From positions 1 to 22,424 of the forward strand of contig JAKBCI010000003.1 of assembly GCA_021807965.1 (NCBI GenBank): a DNA stretch of 22,424 bases. Direction: 5' to 3'. Position numbers and translations under genes: made by a program. The notes beneath the pieces were generated by a model. It had not been told where the DNA came from and made no database searches. It was given only the letters and a program-made list of their open reading frames with translations. Each line of letters starts with the position of its first letter. Position 1 is the first letter of the stretch. Below, piece by piece: positions 16,091 to 22,424 of the stretch. The stretch is from Actinomycetes bacterium. Lineage in GTDB: Bacteria > Actinomycetota > Acidimicrobiia > Acidimicrobiales > RAAP-2.

Positions 16091-16476
16091 TCCCCTCGGG
16101 GGACCGGTGTCGCGCCCCGGAGCTGGCCGTCAACGTTGGCGCGACCAAGACTGATGTGGCGCTGGCCGCTGCTGACGGGACCCTGCACGAACGTCGTCGG
16201 CTGGTGCTCGCGCACGACGGTGACATTGCCGCTGGACCCGTGTCGATGCTTCGCACGCTGCCAACGGGCAAGGACGTCGCGGCCGATGGCGCGGGCTGTG
16301 CGGGTTCGTTCGCCCTCGGCTACGCCGACAAGTTCTTCGCCAGTGCCAATGCCGCGGCGACCCACGTATCGGCCATGCCCTACACGACGGACCTGCACAT
16401 GGAACCATCCGGACCGGACGCCGATGGTCCACTCCTCGGCGCGGCGTACGTCGCCTGGCTCGGGGTCGCGTCATGA
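16087..16476 (+). CDS. Short ROK/ASKHA-like protein, possibly truncated
   Basis: 129 residues. The start LAVNVGATKTDVALAAADGT resembles the phosphate-1 loop of ROK sugar kinases and BadF-type ATPases (G-x-T-K-T followed by a small-residue strand and a DG turn). The end, DADGPLLGAAYVAWLG, resembles the C-terminal helix of the same superfamily (usually GAA followed by an aliphatic residue). Complete members have about 260-320 residues, so the middle, including the catalytic Asp region, appears to be missing although the frame is intact. It begins at GTG overlapping the DUF3040 stop and ends overlapping the next ATG, so it is read as a normal operon gene. It may be an in-frame deletion relic or a genuine small protein. 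I assign no activity. Confidence 0.6.
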   Translation: MIPSGDRCRAPELAVNVGATKTDVALAAADGTLHERRRLVLAHDGDIAAGPVSMLRTLPTGKDVAADGAGCAGSFALGYADKFFASANAAATHVSAMPYTTDLHMEPSGPDADGPLLGAAYVAWLGVAS

Positions 16477-16727
16477 GCTCGTGGTGGCCGCCGAAGTTCG
16501 GTCGATACTTGGCGACGCACCCCCGAGACCTACCCCTGGTGATCGCTGGCGCGTGGGCGATGCGGCGAAACCGGTGGTGGCGGCGGGCGCCGTACCTGCC
16601 AGTTCCCGACGATGCGTATTGGCGATTCCGCCTGAGCACCTTTGATGGCTCGCCGACGGCGCGCCTCGATCCCCGCGAGGTGGTTGAGGCGGCGAGATGG
16701 TCGCATCATCAGCGGAGCAGAGGGTAG
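16473..16727 (+). CDS. Small hypothetical protein, Trp/Arg-rich
   Basis: 84 residues, starting at an ATG that overlaps the preceding stop (ATGA). It is rich in Trp and Arg (RRNRWWRRAPYLPVPDDAY), followed by a WRFRLSTFDG segment and a C-terminal DPREVVEAARWSHHQR. From memory, short actinobacterial proteins with a PLPD-x-x-YxRFRL pattern and a helical end resemble it, but I do not know a function. Its N-terminal part has a weak hydrophobic stretch (LPLVIAGAWAM) that might touch the membrane. Tight coupling to the two preceding genes is the best evidence that it is translated. Its TAG stop is also part of the putative -10 box of the HNH gene. Confidence 0.7.
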   Translation: MSSWWPPKFGRYLATHPRDLPLVIAGAWAMRRNRWWRRAPYLPVPDDAYWRFRLSTFDGSPTARLDPREVVEAARWSHHQRSRG

Positions 16728-16730
16728 GTT
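16725..16730 (+). promoter_or_regulatory. Candidate -10 box of HNH gene (leaderless)
   Basis: TAGGTT is followed by 6 nt (GGGCCG) and the GTG at 16737. Its first three bases are the stop codon of the preceding gene. No Shine-Dalgarno is near the GTG, which makes a leaderless start more likely. Confidence 0.45.
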
Positions 16731-16736
16731 GGGCCG

Positions 16737-17243
16737 GTGGGCCGCGTCTTGTTGCTCAACGCCACCTTTGAGCCTCTCCAGTTGGTCAGCGAGCGCCGAG
16801 CCGTCGTCCTGGTCTTGGGTGGTCGCGCCGAGCCAATCGCCACTGACGAAGACCCGATCGTCTTCCGGTCGGCGTCGATCGCGGTCCCGATTCCGGCGAT
16901 CGTGCGACTCAGTGAGATGGTGAAGCTACCGGCGAAGGTGCGCACACCACCGCTCACTCGCCGAGCCCTGCTGCTTCGCGACGGGTATCGGTGCGCATAC
17001 TGCCTCGAGCACGCCGACACGATCGACCACATCGTGCCACGCAGTCGCGGTGGCGAGCACTCGTGGACGAACGTCGTCGCTGCCTGCCGTCGACACAACA
17101 TGCAAAAGGGTGATCGACTGCTCGAAGAGCTCGGATGGCGGTTGCAGATTGAGCCGCGGGTTCCCGATGGCCTCTGGTGGCGATGGCGCTACCTGCCCGA
17201 CTCACATCCGCTGTGGGAGCCCTATCTGCCCCGTGCGTCGTGA
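16737..17243 (+). CDS. HNH endonuclease family protein
   Basis: A 168-residue HNH nuclease-fold protein of the small type common in actinobacteria. The N-terminal VLLLNATFEPLQLVSERRAV is characteristic of these stand-alone proteins. The nuclease core is CAYC (86-89), DHIVPRSRGG (97-106) with H98, TNVVAACRRHNMQKGDR with N112, C117 and H120. C86/C89 with C117 and H120 should bind structural zinc. No restriction methylase, intein or phage gene is nearby, so a housekeeping or repair role is more likely than defence; that is inference. It starts at GTG 16737 and its stop overlaps the GTG of the ligase-like gene. Confidence 0.93.
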   Translation: MGRVLLLNATFEPLQLVSERRAVVLVLGGRAEPIATDEDPIVFRSASIAVPIPAIVRLSEMVKLPAKVRTPPLTRRALLLRDGYRCAYCLEHADTIDHIVPRSRGGEHSWTNVVAACRRHNMQKGDRLLEELGWRLQIEPRVPDGLWWRWRYLPDSHPLWEPYLPRAS

Positions 17244-17908
17244 CGGCGTCGGACGAGGACATTGAGGAACTGTACGACTACGACGCCTTACGGGCCGTCA
17301 CTGAGCCCTCCGCATTCATCGTGCACGTTGAAGAGTCGACTGTCGTGCTCGGCAGTCGCCAGCGGGTCGACCTCTTGACCGACGAGTTTCGAAGGTCATG
17401 CACAATACGGCGTCGCCGTGGTGGTGGTGGAATCGTGCTCATTCAGCCCGGCGATCTCTGGGTCGATTGGTGGATCCCATCGAGCGACCGTCGTTGGTCC
17501 GCCGATTTGCGCGAGACGTCGCGACAGGGTGGTCATCGGTGGCGCGAGGCCCTTCGTGGCGAGGTCGTCGGCGAGCTCACCGTGCACGACGGACCGCTCG
17601 AGGTCGATGGCGCCTTAGGCGTCGTGTGCTTTACTGGACTCGGCCCGGGTGAAGTCTTCATGGGCGATCGAAAGGTGGTCGGCGTCACCCAGTGGCGCGT
17701 TCGCGAAGGCACCCTCGTCTCGACGGTGCTGCACGGACATCCAACCCTGCCGCTCGTCGCCGGTTTGGCTGACCCGCCCCCGGGCATCGAGCAGGCCCTC
17801 GGACATCACACCACGGCATCACTCGGCCTCGACGCCGATGCGATCGTGCGCAACTTGGTGTTGATTGACGGGCCGTGGACAGCGCGCCAACTTCTGCTGT
17901 CTGACTGA
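17240..17908 (+). CDS. Lipoate/biotin protein ligase family protein (LplA-like)
   Basis: A 222-residue protein with the biotin/lipoate A/B ligase catalytic fold. VVLGSRQ (35-41) matches the strand that begins the lipoate pocket. RRRRGGGGIVLIQPGDLWVDWWIP (57-80) is the family's RR-x-GGG motif. MGDRKVVGVTQWR (141-153) contains the invariant Lys145 that contacts the acyl-adenylate. The protein is short compared with LplA (about 340 residues) and lacks the C-terminal accessory domain. It may be a ligase needing a partner, an octanoyl/lipoyl transferase, or a non-enzymatic relative. It starts at GTG 17240, overlapping the HNH stop (GTGA). An upstream in-frame extension lies inside the HNH gene and is unlikely. 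No lipoylated dehydrogenase gene is in view. Confidence 0.8.
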   Translation: MTASDEDIEELYDYDALRAVTEPSAFIVHVEESTVVLGSRQRVDLLTDEFRRSCTIRRRRGGGGIVLIQPGDLWVDWWIPSSDRRWSADLRETSRQGGHRWREALRGEVVGELTVHDGPLEVDGALGVVCFTGLGPGEVFMGDRKVVGVTQWRVREGTLVSTVLHGHPTLPLVAGLADPPPGIEQALGHHTTASLGLDADAIVRNLVLIDGPWTARQLLLSD

Positions 17909-18112
17909 CTGTCGGTCCAGCACCTGCGGTGCGATGGGCGAGGTGGCGAAGCGCTGCGCATCGTGACGTCTCGTTACGGCTCGTGTCGCAAGTCCCATGG
18001 GTGCACCGGTCAACTTCCGCTCAAGCAGGCACGATCGAGGGGGCGCGTGACCCTGCGCGAGCCACCGGGGTGTGATGTTCCACGAGTCGCGCCAAGGGGG
18101 AGGAGCGGCCAA

Positions 18113-18172
18113 AAAGTGGTGCAAAAAGGAGTTGGGTGGTGTATTGTGTCGCGAAGTGGGGCAAAGTGGTGA
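18113..18172 (+). promoter_or_regulatory. Putative MraZ operator: six 10-bp repeats
   Basis: Six successive decamers read AAAGTGGTGC, AAAAAGGAGT, TGGGTGGTGT, ATTGTGTCGC, GAAGTGGGGC and AAAGTGGTGA. In register, the core at positions 4-7 is GTGG, AAGG, GTGG, GTGT, GTGG, GTGG. MraZ is known to bind direct repeats of TGGG-like boxes with 10-bp spacing upstream of its own gene (E. coli) and AAAGTG-type repeats in Mycoplasma. The array sits 18 bp before the mraZ start, and a TATTGT at 18142-18147 within it could be a -10 box, so binding would repress the dcw operon. I see nothing else in the rest of the 281-bp gap (17909-18112) beyond short weak inverted repeats. Confidence 0.75.
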
Positions 18173-18189
18173 TCTAGAGGAGGCGTGAG

Positions 18190-18609
18190 GTGATCGGGTT
18201 CGTTGGCCAGTTCCAGCATTCGCTGGATGCCAAGGGACGCCTCATCCTGCCCGCGCGGTTCCGCAGCGAGTTCGAGCGGGGCGGTCATCTCAGTCCCAAT
18301 ACCGAGGGCTGCATCGCGCTCTGGACACCCGGTGAGTTCGCCCGCCAGACCGAGGAGCGGTTGGCACAGAGTCGACGCGGTGGGGCACAGGATCGTCAGC
18401 AGGCGCGGTACTGGGCGGCGAACTCGTCTGATGTCGAATTCGATCGCCAGGGCCGATTCGCGCTCCCGTCGGTCATTCGCGACTACGGCGGTCTGCGCGA
18501 CGACGTTCTGATCGTTGGCGCCCTCGATCACGTGGAGCTGTGGGACCCGCAACGTTACGCAACGGCCGTCGGTCCGGCAGAACGGATGTTCAAAGACGGT
18601 GGCGAATGA
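18190..18609 (+). CDS. mraZ: Transcriptional regulator MraZ
   Basis: First gene of the division and cell-wall cluster. The 139-residue protein forms a ring of tandem SpoVT/AbrB-like domains that binds repeats upstream of its own operon. Both D-x-K/Q-G-R motifs are visible: DAKGRLILPARFR (13-25) and DRQGRFALPSVIR (85-97). The second has Gln in place of the usual Lys. AGAGGAGG at 18176-18183 is an ideal ribosome binding site for the GTG start, 6 nt away. The stop overlaps the proposed rsmH start (ATGA). Confidence 0.96.
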   Translation: MIGFVGQFQHSLDAKGRLILPARFRSEFERGGHLSPNTEGCIALWTPGEFARQTEERLAQSRRGGAQDRQQARYWAANSSDVEFDRQGRFALPSVIRDYGGLRDDVLIVGALDHVELWDPQRYATAVGPAERMFKDGGE

Positions 18610-19640
18610 CGAACGCCGCCACGCTGACGACCGCGAGGTACTCGGCACACGACTTGCAGCTCCCGACGCCAGTCGAACCGTGCCAACGCGCGAGCGTGAG
18701 CATGGTTGAGGACTACCACCGACCCGTTCTCGTCGACGAGATCGTCGAACTGTGCCGCGACCTTCCCGCCGGAATCATCGTTGACGCCACCTTGGGCGGT
18801 GGCGGGCACGCCGCGGCCATCCTCGATGCCGTCGCGCACGTGAAGGTCGTTGGCATCGACCGGGACGCGGAGGCGCGCGCCGCCGCCGCGACGCGCCTCG
18901 AGCCGCACGGCGACCGGTCGCGGATCGTCTCGGCGTCCTTCGCCGACATCGCGGCCGTGCTCCGATCGAACAGCGACTTCGTCGGCGACCAGTCGATCAT
19001 CGGTGTGCTGCTGGATCTGGGCGTCTCGTCGCATCAACTCGATGATCCGTCAAGAGGGTTCTCGTTCCGCTTCGACGCCCCGCTCGACATGCGCATGGAC
19101 GCCTCAAGCGGCGAGACCGCCGCGGAGTTGATCGCTCGCATCTCCCAAGACGAGTTTGTCCAGTTGTTACGCGCCAACGGTGAGGGGCGATACGCCCGGG
19201 CCATCGCTTTGGCCGTGCTCGAGGGCCATCCGACGACCACTGGTGAGTTGGTTGGCTTGGTGGAGCGCGCCGTTCCGATCCCGGCTCGGCGGCGAGGAAA
19301 CGTCGCAACGAGGGTGTTCCAGGCGTTGCGCATCGCGGTCAACGACGAGGAACGCCAGCTCCACGACGGCCTCCAAGGTGCCTTCGACGCGCTGTCGCCC
19401 ACCGGCGTCCTGATGGTGATCTCGTATCACTCCGGCGAGGACCGCGCGGTCAAGTCGTTCTTGCACGAGCTGTCCACGGGCGGCTGCCACTGCCCGCCGG
19501 AGCTCGGCTGCGTGTGCGGGGCGGTTCCCCAAGCGCGAATTCTTCGGGCGAGTGCCGTGCTGGCTAGCCCTAGCGAGATTGCGTCCAATCCACGGGCGCG
19601 ATCCGCTCGACTACGCGTCGGATGGAAGTTGGCGCGATGA
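18606..19640 (+). CDS. rsmH: 16S rRNA (cytosine1402-N4)-methyltransferase
   Basis: RsmH (MraW) methylates N4 of C1402 in the decoding centre of 16S rRNA using S-adenosylmethionine. Landmarks are YHRPVLVDEIVELC, DATLGGGGHAAAIL (SAM loop), GIDRDAEA, LLDLGVSSHQLDDPSRGFSFR, PLDMRMD, RVFQALRIAVNDE and ISYHSGEDRAVKSF. A cysteine-rich stretch near the end (CHCPPELGCVCG) is also usual. I used ATG 18606, which overlaps the mraZ stop and gives 344 residues with a 32-residue extension. ATG 18702, directly before EDYHRPVL, would give the classic compact N-terminus and is possible. The stop overlaps the next ATG (ATGA). Confidence 0.95.
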   Translation: MTNAATLTTARYSAHDLQLPTPVEPCQRASVSMVEDYHRPVLVDEIVELCRDLPAGIIVDATLGGGGHAAAILDAVAHVKVVGIDRDAEARAAAATRLEPHGDRSRIVSASFADIAAVLRSNSDFVGDQSIIGVLLDLGVSSHQLDDPSRGFSFRFDAPLDMRMDASSGETAAELIARISQDEFVQLLRANGEGRYARAIALAVLEGHPTTTGELVGLVERAVPIPARRRGNVATRVFQALRIAVNDEERQLHDGLQGAFDALSPTGVLMVISYHSGEDRAVKSFLHELSTGGCHCPPELGCVCGAVPQARILRASAVLASPSEIASNPRARSARLRVGWKLAR

Positions 19641-20086
19641 GCGTCATAGCTTTCCCCCGACGCGTCGAACGACGGCTCGGTTCGCCGAGCCGACCAGCGA
19701 CCAGGACCGCCGGCTCACGAACCCAGGTGTCGCACCGGCGCCGCGCGCGCGCGCGCTGGCGCAACGTCTCTGCGGCCCGTCGATCCGTCATCGTCATGGG
19801 CGTCGCACTCGTGGTGTCGCTGAGCGGGAGCATGGTGGTGGCCAACCGGCAGGTGCAGCTCCAACGACTCCAGAGTGCCCTCCTGCAGGCACAGTCGAAC
19901 TACGCCGTGCAAGTCGGATCAGCGACCAACGCCTCCGCACCGAGTCAGATCGCGTCAAGGGCGGGCGCGTTGCATCTGGTTGACCCCACGTCGGTGACGC
20001 AAGTCCCCGCCACGTCGCTTGAGAGGCCGCTGCCGTTGCCGCAGTACAACGGGTACGCACCGGTCACATCAAGGACGAGTCGGTGA
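19637..20086 (+). CDS. ftsL: FtsL-like cell division protein
   Basis: A 149-residue bitopic membrane protein in the ftsL position between rsmH and ftsI. A basic N-terminal cytoplasmic part of about 50 residues (many Arg) precedes one transmembrane segment (VIVMGVALVVSLSGSMVVA). A short coiled-coil-like stretch, NRQVQLQRLQSALLQAQSNY, follows, then SQIASRAGALHLVDPTSVTQVP, the pattern shared by FtsL/septum-formation-initiator proteins. Sequence conservation is low, as expected for FtsL, so position and topology carry the call. In other bacteria FtsL works with FtsB and FtsQ to activate the FtsW-FtsI septal peptidoglycan synthase. Both ends overlap neighbours (ATGA, GTGA). Confidence 0.85.
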   Translation: MSVIAFPRRVERRLGSPSRPATRTAGSRTQVSHRRRARARWRNVSAARRSVIVMGVALVVSLSGSMVVANRQVQLQRLQSALLQAQSNYAVQVGSATNASAPSQIASRAGALHLVDPTSVTQVPATSLERPLPLPQYNGYAPVTSRTSR

Positions 20087-21918
20087 CGTCGCCGACATCG
20101 ACGCCGCCACGGCGACCCCGCAACCGGACACCATCGCACGCGGGGACGAGCCGATCGCTCCGTCGGCTTCGGCTCTTCCGTTTTACGATGGCCACGCTCT
20201 TCGCCTTGCTGGCCGTGCGACTGTTCATGATCCAGATCGTTGATCACGCGCACTACGCGCGGCTCTCGGTCGGTCAGGTCCGCGAGGACCTCGTCACATC
20301 GGCGCTGCGCGCCGGTATCTACGATCGCTACGGCCAGATTCTGGCCGTCTCCAGGCCGACGTCACTCGTGATTGCCGATGACTTCCAGATTGCGCATCCC
20401 GGCACCGAAGCCCAGGCGATGTCGCCCGTGGTCGATGTTCCCGTCGCCAAATTGACGCGTCTACTCTCGGAGCGGCACGGCTACGTGGTGATTAACAACC
20501 ACCTCGGCCTGACGTCAGGTCGCCAGCTCGCCTCCATGAACTTTCCGGGCATCGTCGTGCAGGACTCCTCGGTGCGGTCCTACCCCAACGGTACCGAGGC
20601 GACCGCGCTCCTGGGTGGCGTGAACGCCTCGGGGGTCGGCTCGGCCGGGCTGGAGTACGAGTATCAAAAGGTCCTCGCGGGTCAGACTGGTATTACCCGC
20701 GCCTTCGTGTCGGCCTCGGGCGTCAATCTGCCGAGCACGCACACCACCGTCATCAAGAAGGCCAAGCCGGGCGTCGGGCTCGAACTCACGATCGACTCAT
20801 CGCTCCAGTTCGTCACCGAGCGTTCGCTCGCGCACGCGATCGCGTCCACAGATGCCGTCGCCGGCACCGCCATCGTGATGGACGTCCACACCGGTGAGAT
20901 CCTGGCCAACGCGTCGCTGATGAACGTGCACGCCAAGCCTGGGGTCCTCGGTCACGTGCCGTCGTGGGGGGTCTCGGTCGGAGTCCCGGGCATACAGCAG
21001 ACGATCAACGATTTGGCGTTCAGCTTCGCCTACGAGCCGGGTTCGGTCTTTAAGGCGGTGACGTTCTCGGCGGCCCTGCAGGCGGGCATCATCACGCCGA
21101 CGACGGTCTTCTCCGTGCCCAACAGCATCATCGTCGGCGGGCGCGTCTTTCACGATGCGGAGACCCACGGCCTCGAGCACCTCACCGCAACCCAAATCCT
21201 CGCCCAGTCATCGAACATCGGCACGTACAAGATCACCGACCGCCTCGGCGAGGCCGGCTTGCTCAGTCAAGTCGAGCGGCTGGGCTTCGGACAGCTCACC
21301 ACGCTCAACTTCCCGGGCGAGACGCCCGGGCTGCTGGTGAACGCCAACAACTGGTATCCGAGCGACATGGCCGCCATGCCCATTGGCCAGGTGGACGCCG
21401 TGCCGCCGATCCAGGTGCTCGATGCCTATAACGCGATCGCGAACGGCGGTGTCTTCGTCGAGCCCAAACTCGTGCGTGGCTACGTCTTGGCCAACGGGGC
21501 GGTGAAGGCGGCGCCACCGAGCACGACGCGCCGGGTGATGACCTCCACCGTCTCGTCCACGCTCACCAAGATGCTCGAGCAGGTGGTGCTCGCGGGAACG
21601 GGGACCAACGCGATCATTCCCGGGTACCCGGTCGCGGGCAAGACGGGAACCGCGACGATTCCCTATCCCGGCAAGGACTTGCTGCTGTCGGGTCAATTCG
21701 ACGCGACCTTCGTCGGCTTCGCGCCGGCCGACCACCCAGTACTGTCGATGATCGTGGTGGTCGAACGTCCGCTGACGACCGTGTACGGCGGCACTGCCGC
21801 GGCGCCGGTCTTTCAGCAGGTGATGTCATACGCCCTGCACCACTACTCGATTCCGTCGTCGGGAATCACGGTCAAGCCCCTCAAAGGGCTGGCGTCGATC
21901 GCTTCGGACGTGACGTGA
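20083..21918 (+). CDS. ftsI: Peptidoglycan transpeptidase FtsI (PBP3-type)
   Basis: Class B penicillin-binding protein (611 residues) that cross-links septal peptidoglycan. A short Pro/Arg-rich cytoplasmic start and one transmembrane anchor (about residues 34-52) are followed by the dimerisation domain with RAGIYDRYGQILAVSRP. The transpeptidase domain has SVFK with nucleophile S321 and K324, SSN (S376-N378) and KTGT (K520-T523), all intact with normal spacing. No PASTA domains follow. It starts at GTG 20083, overlapping the ftsL stop, and ends in TGATG shared with murE. ftsW would be expected further along the cluster, beyond the window. Confidence 0.95.
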   Translation: MTSPTSTPPRRPRNRTPSHAGTSRSLRRLRLFRFTMATLFALLAVRLFMIQIVDHAHYARLSVGQVREDLVTSALRAGIYDRYGQILAVSRPTSLVIADDFQIAHPGTEAQAMSPVVDVPVAKLTRLLSERHGYVVINNHLGLTSGRQLASMNFPGIVVQDSSVRSYPNGTEATALLGGVNASGVGSAGLEYEYQKVLAGQTGITRAFVSASGVNLPSTHTTVIKKAKPGVGLELTIDSSLQFVTERSLAHAIASTDAVAGTAIVMDVHTGEILANASLMNVHAKPGVLGHVPSWGVSVGVPGIQQTINDLAFSFAYEPGSVFKAVTFSAALQAGIITPTTVFSVPNSIIVGGRVFHDAETHGLEHLTATQILAQSSNIGTYKITDRLGEAGLLSQVERLGFGQLTTLNFPGETPGLLVNANNWYPSDMAAMPIGQVDAVPPIQVLDAYNAIANGGVFVEPKLVRGYVLANGAVKAAPPSTTRRVMTSTVSSTLTKMLEQVVLAGTGTNAIIPGYPVAGKTGTATIPYPGKDLLLSGQFDATFVGFAPADHPVLSMIVVVERPLTTVYGGTAAAPVFQQVMSYALHHYSIPSSGITVKPLKGLASIASDVT

Positions 21919-22424
21919 TGCAGCTCGGTGACCTGTTCGACGACGCCCCGTTAGACATCGTCACGGCGAGCATCGAGGTCAACCGCGTCGAGATCGACTC
22001 GCGGGCGTGCGGGCCGGGGGTGCTCTTCCTCGCGGTGCCCGGCTCGCGCGAGGACGGCGCTCGCTACGTCGCCGACGCAGTGGCCCGCGGGGCGGTGGCC
22101 GTCATGGCCAGCGCGCCGATGGACGTCGGCGCGCCAGTGGTGGTCATCCCGCCGTCGCAGGTGCGCGCCATGGTCGCTCACGTCAGCGCGGCCATCGTCG
22201 GACATCCCGATCGACGGGTGGAGTTGGTCGGCGTGACGGGAACCAACGGCAAGACCACCGTCACCTCACTCGTCGCGCAACTCGTGCAGCGTCTTGGCTG
22301 GAACGGCGCGAACATCGGCACGCTCACCAACGTTCGGACCACGCCGGCAGCGCCGGAGCTATTCCGGACGATCGACGCCATCGTGCGTGGGTTCGACCCC
22401 GCCGCCGCTCGATCCGTTCTAGCG
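21918..22424 (+). CDS. murE: UDP-MurNAc-tripeptide synthetase MurE, N-terminal part
   Basis: First 169 codons of the Mur ligase that adds the third amino acid to UDP-MurNAc-L-Ala-D-Glu; the rest lies beyond the window. DSR (27-29) and the following VLFLAVPGSREDGARYVADAVARGAVAV segment bind the UDP part. VTGTNGKTT (106-114, K112) is the ATP P-loop. ANIGTLTNVRTTPAAPELF follows and would lead to the MEVSSHAL region outside. The residues that choose diaminopimelate or lysine are not in view, so the cell-wall type cannot be read here. The ATG shares one base with the ftsI stop. Confidence 0.94.
   Translation, partial: MQLGDLFDDAPLDIVTASIEVNRVEIDSRACGPGVLFLAVPGSREDGARYVADAVARGAVAVMASAPMDVGAPVVVIPPSQVRAMVAHVSAAIVGHPDRRVELVGVTGTNGKTTVTSLVAQLVQRLGWNGANIGTLTNVRTTPAAPELFRTIDAIVRGFDPAAARSVLA

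Noticed and set aside
17177..17239. Upstream in-frame extension of the lipoate-ligase-like gene
   Set aside because: It lies wholly inside the HNH gene and lacks family sequence; the GTGA overlap at 17240 is the more natural start.

Overview
The window reads as chromosomal DNA from a high-GC actinobacterium, most likely of the class Acidimicrobiia or a relative. This rests on the high GC content, frequent GTG starts, a DUF3040 membrane protein, an N-terminally extended MsrA, and an actinobacterial mraZ-rsmH-ftsL-ftsI-murE cluster. The taxonomic call is an inference from gene content, not a database result. Almost every base is coding, and most neighbouring genes on the same strand overlap by 1-8 nt (ATGA, GTGA and similar).

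Left part (1-5.7 kb): on the minus strand, oligoribonuclease (orn) followed by the start of an acyl-CoA synthetase that runs off the window. Divergently, dut, a tRNA-Gly(GCC) with its own promoter, an acetyl-CoA hydrolase/4-hydroxybutyrate CoA-transferase-like enzyme, an HSL-type esterase, and a sulfatase-superfamily enzyme that most resembles phosphonate monoester hydrolases.

Middle (5.8-15.6 kb): a polar amino-acid type ABC importer (binding protein, permease, ATPase) whose ATPase gene overlaps a CaiB-type CoA-transferase gene. Facing it are a nitroreductase, a two-gene ABC-2 exporter and a Fur-family repressor. The fur gene is divergent from msrA, and msrA converges on a nitronate monooxygenase gene. 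Behind the latter lie a frameshifted, internally collapsed NhaA-like antiporter remnant and a low-molecular-weight protein tyrosine phosphatase.

Right part (15.7-22.4 kb): a DUF3040 gene, a short ROK/ASKHA-like gene that seems to keep only the two ends of the family fold, a small conserved-looking protein, an HNH endonuclease and a lipoate/biotin-ligase-like protein. After these comes the division and cell-wall (dcw) cluster: mraZ, rsmH, ftsL, ftsI and a partial murE.

The most interesting non-coding signals are three. First, six consecutive 10-bp units (four with a perfect GTGG core) lie immediately upstream of mraZ and form a probable MraZ operator. Second, TANNNT -10 boxes sit exactly 6-7 nt upstream of several start codons (orn, dut, nitroreductase, fur, msrA, HNH), implying leaderless mRNAs; fur and msrA form a mirror-image divergent pair. 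Third, alternating direct/inverted repeats that allow mutually exclusive hairpins lie in the two gaps of the importer locus. I did not find a CRISPR array, insertion sequence, phage, or an obvious new defence system.
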